In this document: positions 9,039-18,100 of the stretch, piece by piece | How the letters are laid out: each line of letters begins with the position of its first letter | Position numbering within the stretch: position 1 is the stretch's first letter | Source: Celeribacter sp. HF31 | GTDB lineage: Bacteria > Pseudomonadota > Alphaproteobacteria > Rhodobacterales > Rhodobacteraceae | NCBI RefSeq assembly: GCF_011806455.1 | Contig: NZ_JAATOT010000007.1 | Coordinates: 205,512-269,511 of the forward strand | DNA length: 64,000 nucleotides | Direction: 5' to 3' | The notes under the pieces: model-generated | Databases searched by the model: none | What the model saw: the letters and a program-made list of their open reading frames with translations, nothing else | What the model was told of the DNA's origin: nothing | Made by a program: the position numbers and the translations under genes

Positions 9039-10997
9039 ATGCGCATTTCAGAATTCCTACCCGTCTTCGCCGCCCTCATCGCGGGCCTCATCCTCAGCCT
9101 CGGGGCCGCCGCCATCGGGGCCACGGTGATCGAGAACACCTCGACCAAAGCCGTGGACAACCAATTGGCGATGCGCGGCTATGACTGGGTGGATGTGCAG
9201 GGCGACGGGTTGCAGATCGTGCTCACCGGCACCGCGCCGGACGAACAGACGCAACTGGCCGCCCAGCGCGCGGCGGGCCATGTGGTCGATCCCTCCCGCG
9301 TCATCAACGTGATGAACGTCGTGCAACAAGAGGCCATCCCCGCGCCGCGGTTTTCCATCGAGATCCTGCGCAATGACAGTGGCATTTCTCTGATCGGTCT
9401 GGTGCCCAGCGGTTGGGACCGCGAAGGGTTTATCGAAGCACTGAAACGCGCGAGCGGCACCGGCTCCGTCGCCGATCTTCTGGAACAGGCGGATTATCCG
9501 GTGCCCGAAAACTGGGGCGATGCCACCGAATTCGGCCGCACCGCGATTGGTCTTTTGCCCCGCTCGAAAATCTCCATCGCCGCCGACGGCATCACGCTCA
9601 CGGCTCTGGCCGACAGCAAGGAGCAGAAAGTCACCTTCGAGCGCGCCCTGATCCGCGCCCTGCCCGACACGCTTCCGGTGGCCATCGACGTGGCCGCGCC
9701 CCGGCCCGTGATCACCCCCTTCACGGTGCGCTTTATCATCGACGCAAATGGCCCGCGCTTTGACGCCTGTGTCGCCGAAACGCCGTCGGGTCACGCCCGC
9801 ATTCTGGCCGCCGCGAAAGCCGCAGGCGTTGAGAACCCGACCTGCACCATCGGCCTCGGCTCGCCCACGGCACAATGGGCTGCGGCGGTCGAAACCGGCA
9901 TGCGCGCGCTTCAGGACTTGGGTCAGGGCAGCATCACCTATTCCGACGGCGATGTCAGCCTGATCGCCGCCGAGGGCACTTCTGCGTCGCTCTTCGACAG
10001 GGTCGTGGGCGAGCTGGAAGCCGATCTTCCCGCCACCTTCACCCTGCACAGCAGCCTGCCGCAGGCGGAGACAGAGGCCGAAGAAGAAACCCGCCCCGAG
10101 TTCATCGTCATCCGTTCGCCCGAAGGCCAGACCCAGCTGCGCGGCCGCATCGCCGACGAGCGCAGCCAGGCCGCGACCGAAGCGCTGGCCAAAGCCGCCT
10201 TCGGCAGCGCCTCGGTCTATTCCGCGATGCGCGTCGAAGATGACCTGCCCGACGGCTGGTCCCTGCGCGCCATGGCCGCCATCGAAGCACTGGCCCAGCT
10301 GAACCGCGGCTCCGCGACCATGACCGAGGACCTCGTGACCGTGCGGGGCGAGACCGGCAACGAGAACGCCCGCGCCGAGATCGCAAGCCTCCTATCCGCG
10401 AAACTGGGTGACGGCGAACAATTCACCATCGATGTCACTTACGTGCGGAAACTCGATCCGGTGCTCAACCTCCCGACGCCACAAGAGTGCGTCGACCGCG
10501 CCAACCAACGCATCGCGGCGAACAAAATCGTCTTTGATCCCGGCTCGACCGAGCTGAACGAAGCCGCCAACGAGACCCTCGACCAGATCGCCGAGGTGCT
10601 CAAGGATTGCGAAGAGGTCGAAATGGAGATCGGCGCGCATAGTGACAGCCAGGGCGGCGAGGTGATGAACCTCAACCTCTCGACCCAACGTGCCAACTCG
10701 GTGCTCGACGGGTTGCTGATGCGCCGTGTGGCAGGCGTGAAATTCACCGCGCAGGGCTATGGCGAAAGCCAGCCGATCGCGGACAACGACACCGAGGAGG
10801 GGCGCGAGGCCAACCGTCGGATCGAATTTAAATTGCTGAACGCAGAGGCGCCGGAGACGGCAACCGCGCAAGATGAGGCACAACAGGACACATCTGACGC
10901 GCCGCGGGGGGACGATGCGGCGACAGATACGGATGGGGCCACGGATGGGGCAGAGGGTGCAGATACCGCATCTGAAGACGGGGAAACGGAAGAATGA
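9039..10997 (+). CDS. OmpA-family protein with repeated BON-like domains
   Basis: A 652-residue envelope protein. A hydrophobic N-terminal segment (residues 8-30) acts as signal or anchor. Residues 40-480 hold repeated alpha-beta units that look like BON domains. The C-terminal OmpA peptidoglycan-binding domain spans about residues 490-600, with NKIVFDPGSTELN, IGAHSDSQG and the final REANRRIEF. The last 45 residues are an acidic, Thr/Asp/Glu-rich low-complexity tail. A role in anchoring the envelope to murein is inferred from the domain. The stop overlaps the next gene's ATG. Confidence 0.88.
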   Translation: MRISEFLPVFAALIAGLILSLGAAAIGATVIENTSTKAVDNQLAMRGYDWVDVQGDGLQIVLTGTAPDEQTQLAAQRAAGHVVDPSRVINVMNVVQQEAIPAPRFSIEILRNDSGISLIGLVPSGWDREGFIEALKRASGTGSVADLLEQADYPVPENWGDATEFGRTAIGLLPRSKISIAADGITLTALADSKEQKVTFERALIRALPDTLPVAIDVAAPRPVITPFTVRFIIDANGPRFDACVAETPSGHARILAAAKAAGVENPTCTIGLGSPTAQWAAAVETGMRALQDLGQGSITYSDGDVSLIAAEGTSASLFDRVVGELEADLPATFTLHSSLPQAETEAEEETRPEFIVIRSPEGQTQLRGRIADERSQAATEALAKAAFGSASVYSAMRVEDDLPDGWSLRAMAAIEALAQLNRGSATMTEDLVTVRGETGNENARAEIASLLSAKLGDGEQFTIDVTYVRKLDPVLNLPTPQECVDRANQRIAANKIVFDPGSTELNEAANETLDQIAEVLKDCEEVEMEIGAHSDSQGGEVMNLNLSTQRANSVLDGLLMRRVAGVKFTAQGYGESQPIADNDTEEGREANRRIEFKLLNAEAPETATAQDEAQQDTSDAPRGDDAATDTDGATDGAEGADTASEDGETEE

Positions 10998-11320
10998 ACA
11001 GAACCGAATTGATCATCGCGACCGCAGTCGTGCTCTTCATCGCCTTTTTGCTGGGCTGGTTTGCGCATTGGCTGATCCATCGCTTTGTGCGTGTGGGTCA
11101 GGGCGAGATGAGCGATCTCGACACCATGGCGCAGCAATTGCATGAGGCCGAAGAAGAACGCGATCAGGCGATCCACTATTATCAGCAACGTGAATCCGAG
11201 CTGACCAATCAGGCCAATCAAACCGACGCGGAACTGCGCGCTGCGATGGAAGGCCTGCGTGAGGCGCGCCAGGAGGCCGAAGAGCTGCGCGCTTATATCG
11301 AACGGCAAAACGCGGGGTAA
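10994..11320 (+). CDS. Small membrane-anchored coiled-coil protein
   Basis: A 108-residue protein with one N-terminal transmembrane helix (about residues 7-28, with Trp/His residues at its end) followed by an almost entirely helical, Glu/Gln/Arg-rich region with heptad character (residues 35-105). Its ATG overlaps the stop of the OmpA-like gene, so the two are coupled and may act together at the envelope. The family is not one I can name. Confidence 0.78.
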   Translation: MNRTELIIATAVVLFIAFLLGWFAHWLIHRFVRVGQGEMSDLDTMAQQLHEAEEERDQAIHYYQQRESELTNQANQTDAELRAAMEGLREARQEAEELRAYIERQNAG

Positions 11321-11330
11321 GCCCCCGCGT
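11310..11330. terminator. Bidirectional terminator between convergent genes
   Basis: A stem (ACGCGGGG, 11310-11317, with CCCCGCGT, 11323-11330) and a five-base loop span the stop codon of the coiled-coil gene. It is followed on the plus strand by a weak T-rich tract (TCTTCACGTTT). It sits between two converging genes. Confidence 0.55.
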
Positions 11331-11347
11331 CTTCACGTTTCAGGCGC

Positions 11348-11785
11348 TTATTCCGCTTCGATCATATCCACGCGGGTGGCGTGGCGGCCGCCTTCGAATT
11401 CGGCGGACAGGTAAGCATCCACGATGTCGAGCGCGAGGCCCTCGCCCACCACGCGCGCGCCGATGGAGAGCATATTGGCATCGTTGTGCTGACGGATCAT
11501 CCGGGCGGAGAAGCTGTCGGAACAGACCCCGCAACGGATGCCTTTGACCTTATTGGCGGCCATCATGATGCCTTGGCCCGTCCCGCACAGAATGATGCCC
11601 AGATCACAATCGCCAGAGGCGACAAGCTCCGCCGCCGCCTGCCCATGTTTCGGGTAATGCGTGCTCTCCGGCGTGGTCGGACCGATGTCGACGGCTTCAT
11701 AGCCCTGCTCGGTGATATGTTTGGCAATCGCTTGACGCAGCTCGATGGCGGCGTGGTCGCTTGAAAGCGCGATACGTTTGGTCAT
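11348..11785 (-). CDS. rpiB: Ribose-5-phosphate isomerase B
   Basis: Interconverts ribose-5-phosphate and ribulose-5-phosphate in the pentose phosphate pathway. The 145-residue protein has the RpiB pattern: SSDHAAIELR at the N-terminus, GILCGTGQG-type loop (IILCGTGQGIMMAANK) holding the catalytic Cys, and RQHNDANMLSIGAR. The ATG at 11785 gives the normal RpiB N-terminus; the frame is open 15 codons further upstream but that part has no resemblance to the family. Confidence 0.96.
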   Translation of the reverse strand: MTKRIALSSDHAAIELRQAIAKHITEQGYEAVDIGPTTPESTHYPKHGQAAAELVASGDCDLGIILCGTGQGIMMAANKVKGIRCGVCSDSFSARMIRQHNDANMLSIGARVVGEGLALDIVDAYLSAEFEGGRHATRVDMIEAE

Positions 11786-11826
11786 GGTTCGTTTCTCGGT
11801 CGTTGTCTTGGTTAAAATCTGCGGGC

Positions 11827-12264
11827 TCACCAGCGGTTCAAAGCCTCTTCATCGGCGTCTTTCGCGGCGACCCAATCGGCGCCCTCGCGCGTCACTTCTT
11901 TCTTCCAGAAGGGCGCGCGGGATTTCAGGTAATCCATGAGATATTCGGCGGCCTCGAACGCCTCCACCCGGTGGCGGGCGGCGGTGGCGACCATCATGAT
12001 CTGATCGCCGGGGCGGAGATTGCCGTAGCGATGGATCACAAGGCAATCGGTGAGCGACCAGCGCGTGGCAGCCTCTTCGGCGATCTTGGTGATCGTCGCC
12101 TCGCACATGCCGGGATAATGCTCGATCTCCATATGCTCCAGCGTACCGCTGTCATCGCGGACCCGTCCTGTGAAGCTGACCGTCGCGCCGGTGTTGGGCG
12201 CTTTGCCAAAGCCTTTGAGCACTTGGGCGAGATCGAAATCTTCGGATTGGACGGTCACTTGCAT
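11827..12264 (-). CDS. moaE: Molybdopterin synthase catalytic subunit
   Basis: Large subunit of molybdopterin synthase, which inserts sulfur into precursor Z. The 145-residue protein shows GATVSFTGRVRD, LEHMEIEHYPGMCE, the VIHRYGNLRPGD segment and the KSRAPFWKKE motif with the active-site lysines. The ATG at 12264 lies one base after the moaD stop; a GTG at 12273 that overlaps moaD is the alternative. It forms an operon with moaD and pgsA. Confidence 0.96.
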   Translation of the reverse strand: MQVTVQSEDFDLAQVLKGFGKAPNTGATVSFTGRVRDDSGTLEHMEIEHYPGMCEATITKIAEEAATRWSLTDCLVIHRYGNLRPGDQIMMVATAARHRVEAFEAAEYLMDYLKSRAPFWKKEVTREGADWVAAKDADEEALNRW

Positions 12265-12265
12265 C

Positions 12266-12517
12266 TCAGCCACCCGTCATGGGCGGAAAGAACGCCACCT
12301 CGCGCACGCCGTCCAAGGAGGCGTCGAACTCGGTCAGCTCCTGATCAAGCGCCACACGCAGGGATTTGAGATCGGAAAACGCCAGATCATAGCGCGGCTC
12401 GCGGGCGCGCAACTCTTCGACCAGATCCATCACGGTCGCGGCCTCGGTCTCCAACGTCTCGCGCGGCTCCCCGATGCGCTCGCGCACCCAAGCGAAATAG
12501 AGCACCTCAATCTTCAT
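12266..12517 (-). CDS. moaD: Molybdopterin synthase sulfur carrier subunit
   Basis: Small ubiquitin-fold partner of MoaE. The 83-residue protein ends in the diagnostic Gly-Gly (FFPPMTGG), whose C-terminus is thiocarboxylated, and begins with the typical MKIEVLYFAWVRERIG strand. The gene overlaps the end of pgsA by eleven bases and precedes moaE. Confidence 0.96.
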   Translation of the reverse strand: MKIEVLYFAWVRERIGEPRETLETEAATVMDLVEELRAREPRYDLAFSDLKSLRVALDQELTEFDASLDGVREVAFFPPMTGG

Positions 12518-13073
12518 GGCTGTCTCTCAGATAGGGCATGGCTTTGCTCAGATAATCCCAACCGGTGATCACGGTCAAAATCCCGGCGATCCAGAAGATC
12601 AGCAGCCCCAGCGTGAACAAGGCCGCAACCGCGGTCGCGCCATAGGCAAAGAGCACCGCAATGGCGACCATCTGCGCCGTGGTTTTCCATTTGGCAAGCT
12701 TGGTGACCTTCAAAGTCCCGGCGGTGTCGCCCAGGAATTCCCGCAGGCCAGACACGAAGGTTTCGCGCAGCAAAATGAAGGCGGCGGGAATGACGATCAA
12801 CGCATTCGCGCCATGCAACATGGTCAAGACCGCAATCGCCGTGACCACCATCGCCTTATCGGCAATCGGGTCCAACATGGCGCCGAATTTCGACATCTGG
12901 TCCCATTTGCGCGCCAGATAGCCGTCGAGAAAATCGGTGATCGAAGCGGAGGCAAACAGGATCAGCGCGGCCCAATCGGCGACGGGGCGCGGCAGGATCA
13001 GAAAAACGAGCGCCACCCCCGGCGCGCAGAGCAACCGGAAGACGGTGAGAATATTGGGCAGGTTCCATGTCAT
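12507..13073 (-). CDS. pgsA: CDP-diacylglycerol--glycerol-3-phosphate phosphatidyltransferase
   Basis: Membrane enzyme that makes phosphatidylglycerol phosphate. The 188-residue protein has the full CDP-alcohol phosphotransferase signature D-G-x2-A-R-x8-G-x3-D-x3-D (starting LDGYLAR at about residue 49) and several hydrophobic helices. It starts 18 bases after uvrC, an arrangement (uvrC-pgsA-moaD-moaE) common in alphaproteobacteria. Confidence 0.96.
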   Translation of the reverse strand: MTWNLPNILTVFRLLCAPGVALVFLILPRPVADWAALILFASASITDFLDGYLARKWDQMSKFGAMLDPIADKAMVVTAIAVLTMLHGANALIVIPAAFILLRETFVSGLREFLGDTAGTLKVTKLAKWKTTAQMVAIAVLFAYGATAVAALFTLGLLIFWIAGILTVITGWDYLSKAMPYLRDSHED

Positions 13074-13091
13074 GGCTCTCTCCTTACCCCG

Positions 13092-15005
13092 TCACCCGTG
13101 CTCATGGAAGAAGTCGTAGATCGTCTGGGCCACTTTCTCTGAAATTCCATCCACCGCCTTGAGATCGGCGAGGTTCGCGCCCGACACCGCCTTGGCCGAG
13201 CCGAAATGTGCCAAAAGCGCCCGTTTGCGGGTCGCGCCCACGCCCGGCACTTCATCAAGTTTCGTCAGCCCCATGGCTTTCGAACGCTTCGCCCGGTGGG
13301 TGCCGATGGCAAAACGGTGCGCCTCATCCCGCATGCGCTGGATGAAATAGAGCACCGGATCGTTGCGGCGGAGCGCCATGACACGGTGGCCGATGCGATG
13401 GAATTCCTCCTTACCCTGATCGCGGTCGATGCCCTTGGCCACGCCGATCATCGGCACATCGGTGACGCCTTGTTCGACCATGATTTCATGCACGGCGGAG
13501 ACCTGCCCGGCGCCGCCGTCGATCAACAAGAGATCAGGCCAGAGACCTTTGGAACGATCCGGGTCGTCTTTCAAAAGGCGTTTGAACCGGCGTGTCAGCA
13601 CCTCTTTCATCATGCCAAAGTCATCGCCCGGCGTGATGTCGTCGCCGCGGATATCGTATTTGCGGTACTGGTTTTTCATGAAGCCTTCCGGCCCCGCGAC
13701 GATCATCGCGCCAACCGCATGCGCCCCCTGAATGTGGGAGTTGTCGTAGACCTCGACGCGCGCGGGCACACGCGGCAGGTCGAAGGCCTCTTTGAGACCT
13801 TCGAGCAGTTTTTCCTGCGCCGCACCTTCGGACATTTTGCGGCCCAGACTTTCGCGGGCATTGCGCAGTGCGGAGGCGACAAGCTCCTGTTTCTCGCCCC
13901 TTTGCGGGACGAGGATTTCGATCTTTTTGCCCGCTTTTTCCGACAGCGCCTCGGCCATCAGCTCGCGCTCTTCGATGTCATGCGACAGGATCAACTGACG
14001 CGGCGGATCGCGTTTTTCATAGAATTGCCCGATGAAACCGGCCAAGACCTCTTCGGCCTCCGCCCCGTTGGTTTTCGGATAGAAATCCTTGTTGCCCCAG
14101 TTCTGATGCGCGCGGATGAAGAAGACCTGAACACAGGCCTGCCCGCCCTCCATATGCAGCCCGATCACATCGCCCTCGCCCACGGTGCGCGGGTTGATGC
14201 CTTGGGCGGTCTGCACATTGGTGAGCGCCCGGATCCGGTCACGCAGCCCGGCCGCTTTCTCGAACTCCATGGCGTCAGAGGCCTCTTGCATGTCATGCGC
14301 CAGCTTTTCCTGAAGCCCAGAGTGCCGGCCTTGCAAGAACCGCTCCGCCTCATTCACCAGTTCGGCGTAGTCCTCTTTCGAAATCTTTCCCACACAAGGC
14401 CCGGTGCAGCGTTTGATCTGATATTGCAGACAGGGCCGCGTGCGAGACTCAAAGTCCACATCCGAACAGTTCCGCAGCAGAAAGACCTTTTGCAGCTGGT
14501 TGAGCGTGCGATTGACCGAAGAGGCCGAGGCGAAGGGGCCATAATACGACCCTTTGCGCTTGCGCGCGCCGCGATGTTTGGTGATCTGCGGAAACGCGTG
14601 ATCATGGGTGACGAGGATATTCGGAAACGACTTATCGTCGCGCAACAATACGTTGTAGCGCGGCTTCAATTGCTTGATCAGGTTTTGCTCTAAGAGAAGC
14701 GCCTCGGTTTCCGTTCGCGTGGTCAGGAACATCATCTGCGAGGTCTCGGAAATCATCTTGGCGATGCGCGCGGAGTGCCCCGAGGGACGCGCGTAATTCG
14801 AGACCCGGTTTTTCAGGTTCTTCGCCTTGCCGACATAGAGCACGTTATGTTCGGGATCGAGCATCCTATAGACGCCGGGAGAGCCGTCGAGCTGTTTGAC
14901 ATAGGCGTCGATCACCTTGTGACCGCGCGGGATGTCTTTGCTTTCCCCCATGCTCTCCACAGGGCTCTCCAAAGCGCTTTCTTTTGGGGTCGTCTCTTCG
15001 CTCAT
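13092..15005 (-). CDS. uvrC: Excinuclease ABC subunit C
   Basis: Nuclease subunit that makes both incisions in nucleotide excision repair. In order: GIY-YIG domain (PGVYRML...[13 protein letters not shown], about residues 45-80), Cys-containing segment, UvrB-interacting UVR motif (about 215-250), RNase H-like endonuclease domain ([11 protein letters not shown], about 385) and a C-terminal helix-hairpin-helix pair ([14 protein letters not shown] and DGISEKVAQ). The ATG at 15005 gives a 637-residue protein, the usual length; an upstream in-frame start would add 24 residues. First gene of the uvrC-pgsA-moaDE group. Confidence 0.97.
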   Translation of the reverse strand: MSEETTPKESALESPVESMGESKDIPRGHKVIDAYVKQLDGSPGVYRMLDPEHNVLYVGKAKNLKNRVSNYARPSGHSARIAKMISETSQMMFLTTRTETEALLLEQNLIKQLKPRYNVLLRDDKSFPNILVTHDHAFPQITKHRGARKRKGSYYGPFASASSVNRTLNQLQKVFLLRNCSDVDFESRTRPCLQYQIKRCTGPCVGKISKEDYAELVNEAERFLQGRHSGLQEKLAHDMQEASDAMEFEKAAGLRDRIRALTNVQTAQGINPRTVGEGDVIGLHMEGGQACVQVFFIRAHQNWGNKDFYPKTNGAEAEEVLAGFIGQFYEKRDPPRQLILSHDIEERELMAEALSEKAGKKIEILVPQRGEKQELVASALRNARESLGRKMSEGAAQEKLLEGLKEAFDLPRVPARVEVYDNSHIQGAHAVGAMIVAGPEGFMKNQYRKYDIRGDDITPGDDFGMMKEVLTRRFKRLLKDDPDRSKGLWPDLLLIDGGAGQVSAVHEIMVEQGVTDVPMIGVAKGIDRDQGKEEFHRIGHRVMALRRNDPVLYFIQRMRDEAHRFAIGTHRAKRSKAMGLTKLDEVPGVGATRKRALLAHFGSAKAVSGANLADLKAVDGISEKVAQTIYDFFHEHG

Positions 15006-15302
15006 CTGCCTGTCTCTGATTCCCGTCTCCGGCTGCAATCTTATCGCACTGGGGGCAAGAGGAAACTCATCCACCATTCCTGTGGATAACCCTGCCGATA
15101 AGTTTTCGTGAACCGTGATTTTCCCTTGTTTCCGTGTATTTTCGTGAGTTTGCCCAAAAAACAGTCATATTTTCAAGCCATTGATTTTAAGGGAAATATT
15201 TTTATAAGACCCGCAAATCATTGAAATGATTTACATTTTAGTAACAGAAATGAAACAAACCTGCCCAAGGTGCAAAACTTTTCGCGACACCCTGCCGCAG
15301 GG
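15006..15302. other. AT-rich intergenic region upstream of uvrC
   Basis: About 300 bases with no supportable gene between uvrC and the SDR gene. The composition is much more AT-rich than its surroundings. It carries a perfect dyad, AAATCATT (15215-15222) and AATGATTT (15225-15232), that could be an operator. It presumably holds the uvrC promoter and the 3' end of the SDR transcript. Confidence 0.5.
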
Positions 15303-16088
15303 TCACTCCGTGACATCCACATCGGGCGTTTCCCAGGCCAGGTGTTGCCCGCTATCGGGACAGATCAATTGCCCCGTCACAGCGTTTGCAGCACACAGAT
15401 AGCGCAGTGCCTCACAGATATCCTCAGGGTCGGCCCCGCGCTGCAAAAGCGTGGCCTTTTGCTGCTCGGCAAACGCCTCATCCGACTGGCGCGCACCTTG
15501 CAGGGTCGGGCCCGGCCCAATGCCATTCACACGCACCTTCGGCGCCAGTGCTTGCGCCGCCGTTTGCGTCAGCGTCCAGAGCGCAGATTTGGCCAGAGTG
15601 TAGCTCATGAACTGCGGTGTCAGCTTGCGCACCCGCTGGTCGATCATGTTGACAACAAGCGCCTGCGCACGGGGCCGCCCGCGCGCATCCACAACCGGCT
15701 CGGGCGCCTGCGCCGCGAAGGCTTGCAGCAACACAAACGGCGCGCGCAGGTTGCTTTCGATGTGCCGATCCCAGCTTTGACGGGTCACATCCGGCAGGCT
15801 GTCCTGTTCGAAAATCGAAGCGTTGTTCACCAAAAGCGTCAAAGGCCCGCCCAAGGCCTCCGCCGCACGCGGCACCAGCGTCTCGACCTGCGCCTCGTCC
15901 AAAAGATCGGCCTGAAGCACGGAGGCCTTGCGCCCCATGGCGCGCAGTTTCGCGACAAGTTCACCGGCCGCGTCCGTCGAGCTGTTGCAATGCACAGCCA
16001 CATCGAAGCCATCCTCCGCCAAGGCCAAAACCATAGCCCGGCCAAGCCGATGCGCCGCCCCGGTCACAAGCGCTCTTTTGTCCTGCAA
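15303..16088 (-). CDS. SDR family oxidoreductase, possibly pteridine-reductase-like
   Basis: A 261-residue short-chain dehydrogenase. Residues 5-16 form the nucleotide-binding motif (ALVTGAAHRLGRA), LLVNNAS follows near residue 85, and the catalytic pair is YTLAK (Tyr-x-x-x-Lys) near residue 163. The segment NMIDQRVRKLTPQF before the catalytic Tyr and the GPGPTL loop after it resemble FolM / pteridine reductase relatives. The substrate cannot be decided. It follows the antiporter gene by ten bases and is probably the last gene of that operon. Confidence 0.85.
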   Translation of the reverse strand: MQDKRALVTGAAHRLGRAMVLALAEDGFDVAVHCNSSTDAAGELVAKLRAMGRKASVLQADLLDEAQVETLVPRAAEALGGPLTLLVNNASIFEQDSLPDVTRQSWDRHIESNLRAPFVLLQAFAAQAPEPVVDARGRPRAQALVVNMIDQRVRKLTPQFMSYTLAKSALWTLTQTAAQALAPKVRVNGIGPGPTLQGARQSDEAFAEQQKATLLQRGADPEDICEALRYLCAANAVTGQLICPDSGQHLAWETPDVDVTE

Positions 16089-16098
16089 AATCCTCTCC

Positions 16099-17046
16099 TC
16101 AGCTCAGAACTGCCAGAATGTAGAGGACATATAGGGCGGAAAGGACGATCCCCCAAAGACGGGTGATGTCGATGCGTTTGAGGACGAACACCCCGAGGAT
16201 CACCGAGGCCCCGAGCATGACCCAGATGTCGAAGTCCATCAGCTCGGAATCGACCGGAAGCGTGCCAACGAGGCTCGACACGCCGATGATGCCCAAAAGG
16301 TTGAACATGTTCGAGCCGATGACATTGCCAAAGGCGACATCGGCCTGTTTGCGAAGCGCCGCCATCACCGTGGTTGCAAGCTCCGGCAAGGAGGTGCCAA
16401 GGGCCACAAGGGTCAGGCCGATGACGGTTTCAGACACGCCGAAAGCCCGCGCGATATTGGTCGAAGCGTCAACGAGGATGTCCGCCCCCAAAGGCAGACC
16501 GATGAGACCGGCGATCAGAAAACCGATGATCTTGGCCCAGGGCATATCGGGATCGGCGCCTTCGACCTCTTCTTCCTCAGGAGCATCGCGCTGCGCCACG
16601 CGGTGACAGCGCGCCTGATAGATGGCGTGCCCGATCATCGAGAACAGCGCCGCCAAAAGCACGACCCCGGCGATCCAGTCGAATTGACCACGCATCGCCA
16701 AGAGGATGAAAAGCACCGTCGCTCCGATCATCTGGAGGTAGGAGGCGCGGGTGGAATTGTCGATCACATGCAGCGTCGAAATCAGGGCGGGTACACCGAG
16801 AACCAGCAGCACATTGGCGGTGTTCGAGCCAATCACATTGCCCAGCGCCAGCCCCGGCACGCCGTCGAAAATTGCGGAGACCGAGACCAAAAGCTCAGGC
16901 GCGGAGGTGCCAAAGGCCACAACGGTCAGAGAGACGATCAGCGCCGGAATCCCCAACCGCAGAGACAGGTTCACGGCGCCACGCACCAACATATCCCCCG
17001 CCACGAGCAAAAGCACCAAACCGGCGACCGCGTAAATGAAATCCAT
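16099..17046 (-). CDS. Calcium/sodium antiporter (CaCA family, YrbG-type)
   Basis: A 315-residue inner-membrane exchanger with about ten helices and two inverted copies of the alpha-repeat: TVVAFGTSAPELLVS...GNVIGSN (about residues 41-75) and TLVALGTSLPELATT...GNVIGSN (about residues 210-245). A charged loop between helices 5 and 6 is rich in Glu. It lies in an operon with the S49 peptidase, a 55-residue zinc-ribbon protein whose stop overlaps this start, and the SDR gene. Confidence 0.95.
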   Translation of the reverse strand: MDFIYAVAGLVLLLVAGDMLVRGAVNLSLRLGIPALIVSLTVVAFGTSAPELLVSVSAIFDGVPGLALGNVIGSNTANVLLVLGVPALISTLHVIDNSTRASYLQMIGATVLFILLAMRGQFDWIAGVVLLAALFSMIGHAIYQARCHRVAQRDAPEEEEVEGADPDMPWAKIIGFLIAGLIGLPLGADILVDASTNIARAFGVSETVIGLTLVALGTSLPELATTVMAALRKQADVAFGNVIGSNMFNLLGIIGVSSLVGTLPVDSELMDFDIWVMLGASVILGVFVLKRIDITRLWGIVLSALYVLYILAVLS

Positions 17047-17213
17047 CAGGGTTTGCCCTTTTCACAGGCGCATGCGCCCTTGCCTATTTTGTAACGCCCG
17101 CAGCGGGGGCATTTCATGTCTTTGAGTTTTTGCTGTCCAGGAAAGCGCAGCCGTCCGAAGATGGCCAAAACCATCATGAAGATCAGAAAAACGCTGATGA
17201 CCTTGAACATCAT
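17046..17213 (-). CDS. 55-residue membrane-anchored zinc-ribbon protein
   Basis: A small gene fits exactly between its neighbours. It starts ATGATG at 17213, four bases after the S49 peptidase stop, and its TGA overlaps the antiporter ATG (TGATG). The product has one hydrophobic helix (about residues 3-20), a short linker, then CPRCG and CAC, a compact Cys cluster (C35, C38, C48, C50) that could bind zinc. The precise packing into the operon, with no wasted bases on either side, is the main support. I do not know its function; a role in folding or turnover with the S49 peptidase is only a guess. Confidence 0.75.
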   Translation of the reverse strand: MMFKVISVFLIFMMVLAIFGRLRFPGQQKLKDMKCPRCGRYKIGKGACACEKGKP

Positions 17214-17217
17214 GATG

Positions 17218-18012
17218 TCAGAGCCCGAACCTGGCCCAAAGCGCCTGTTCTTCGACCTGCGCCGTCAGACCGGAGGCCAATTCAGTCCCGAAGCGGCGCA
17301 ACAGCGGACGTTTCGGCCCGAACACCGTCAAACGCACCTTATCGCCGTAAATCTCTTTCATCTTCGGCACGAGATGCCCGATCCCGTCCGCAAGGCCCAG
17401 ATCGATCCCCTTCGCCCCGGTCCAGAACGCGCCATCGAAAAGCTCGACCTCTTTCGAGAGCCGCTCTCCGCGGGACGTGGTGACGTGCTGGATAAAGGCC
17501 TCGTGGATTTCTTCCTGAAGCCCTTTGATCCGCGCCACGTCTTCGGGGTTTTCGGGTCGGAACGGGTCCATCTGGCTTTTCGATTTACCGGAAGTATAGA
17601 CCCGACGTTCGATCCCATGCTTGGCGATCAGCTGATCAAAGCCAAAGCCCGCAGAGATCACGCCGATGGAGCCGACGATGGAGCTGGTATCGACGAAAAT
17701 CTTGTCGGCGGCACAGGCCAGCCAATAGCCACCCGAGGCCGCGACATCCTCGACAAAGGCATAGACGGGCAGTTCTTTTTCCGCCGCCAGCCGCGAAATC
17801 CGCGCCGCGATCAAGGACGACTGCACCGGCGAGCCACCCGGCGAATTGATCGACAGCGCCACCGCCGTGGGCTTGCCCTTGCGAAAGGCGCGCTCGATGG
17901 CGGGCGCAAGGCTTTGGTCGTTCAAGCCGCCCTGACGGGTCATGATTGCGCCATTCAGGCGCACGACATTGACCCGCGGAGGGCTATGGCGAAAGGGGAT
18001 GCGAAGTTTCAT
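17218..18012 (-). CDS. S49 family serine peptidase (SppA/SohB-like)
   Basis: A 264-residue peptidase of the signal peptide peptidase A fold, without an obvious N-terminal transmembrane helix. Visible signatures are SINSPGGSPVQS (about residues 77-88), the catalytic serine in EDVAASGGYW (about residue 115) and the general-base lysine in the GVISAGFGFDQLIAKHG region. The ATG at 18012 (MKLRIPFRH) is chosen; the frame is open further upstream, but that stretch crosses the znuA terminator. It is the first gene of the operon with the zinc-ribbon protein, antiporter and SDR. Confidence 0.92.
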   Translation of the reverse strand: MKLRIPFRHSPPRVNVVRLNGAIMTRQGGLNDQSLAPAIERAFRKGKPTAVALSINSPGGSPVQSSLIAARISRLAAEKELPVYAFVEDVAASGGYWLACAADKIFVDTSSIVGSIGVISAGFGFDQLIAKHGIERRVYTSGKSKSQMDPFRPENPEDVARIKGLQEEIHEAFIQHVTTSRGERLSKEVELFDGAFWTGAKGIDLGLADGIGHLVPKMKEIYGDKVRLTVFGPKRPLLRRFGTELASGLTAQVEEQALWARFGL

Positions 18013-18048
18013 GCCCTTGGATGTAAAGTGCCCCCCCCGGACAAACAA

Positions 18049-18073
18049 GGGCGCGAGACAAAGCCCCGCGCCC
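18049..18073 (-). terminator. Terminator downstream of znuA
   Basis: GGGCGCG (18049-18055) pairs with CGCGCCC (18067-18073) around an 11-base loop. On the plus strand it is followed by seven T residues; on the minus strand by TTGTTTGT. It lies 28 bases after the znuA stop and separates the zinc uptake gene from the peptidase operon. Confidence 0.7.
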
Positions 18074-18100
18074 TTTTTTTCACTCAATACTCAGATCACA

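Noticed and set aside
13206..14693. A 495-codon open frame opposite uvrC
   Set aside because: uvrC has all its expected domains on the other strand; this frame is a shadow.
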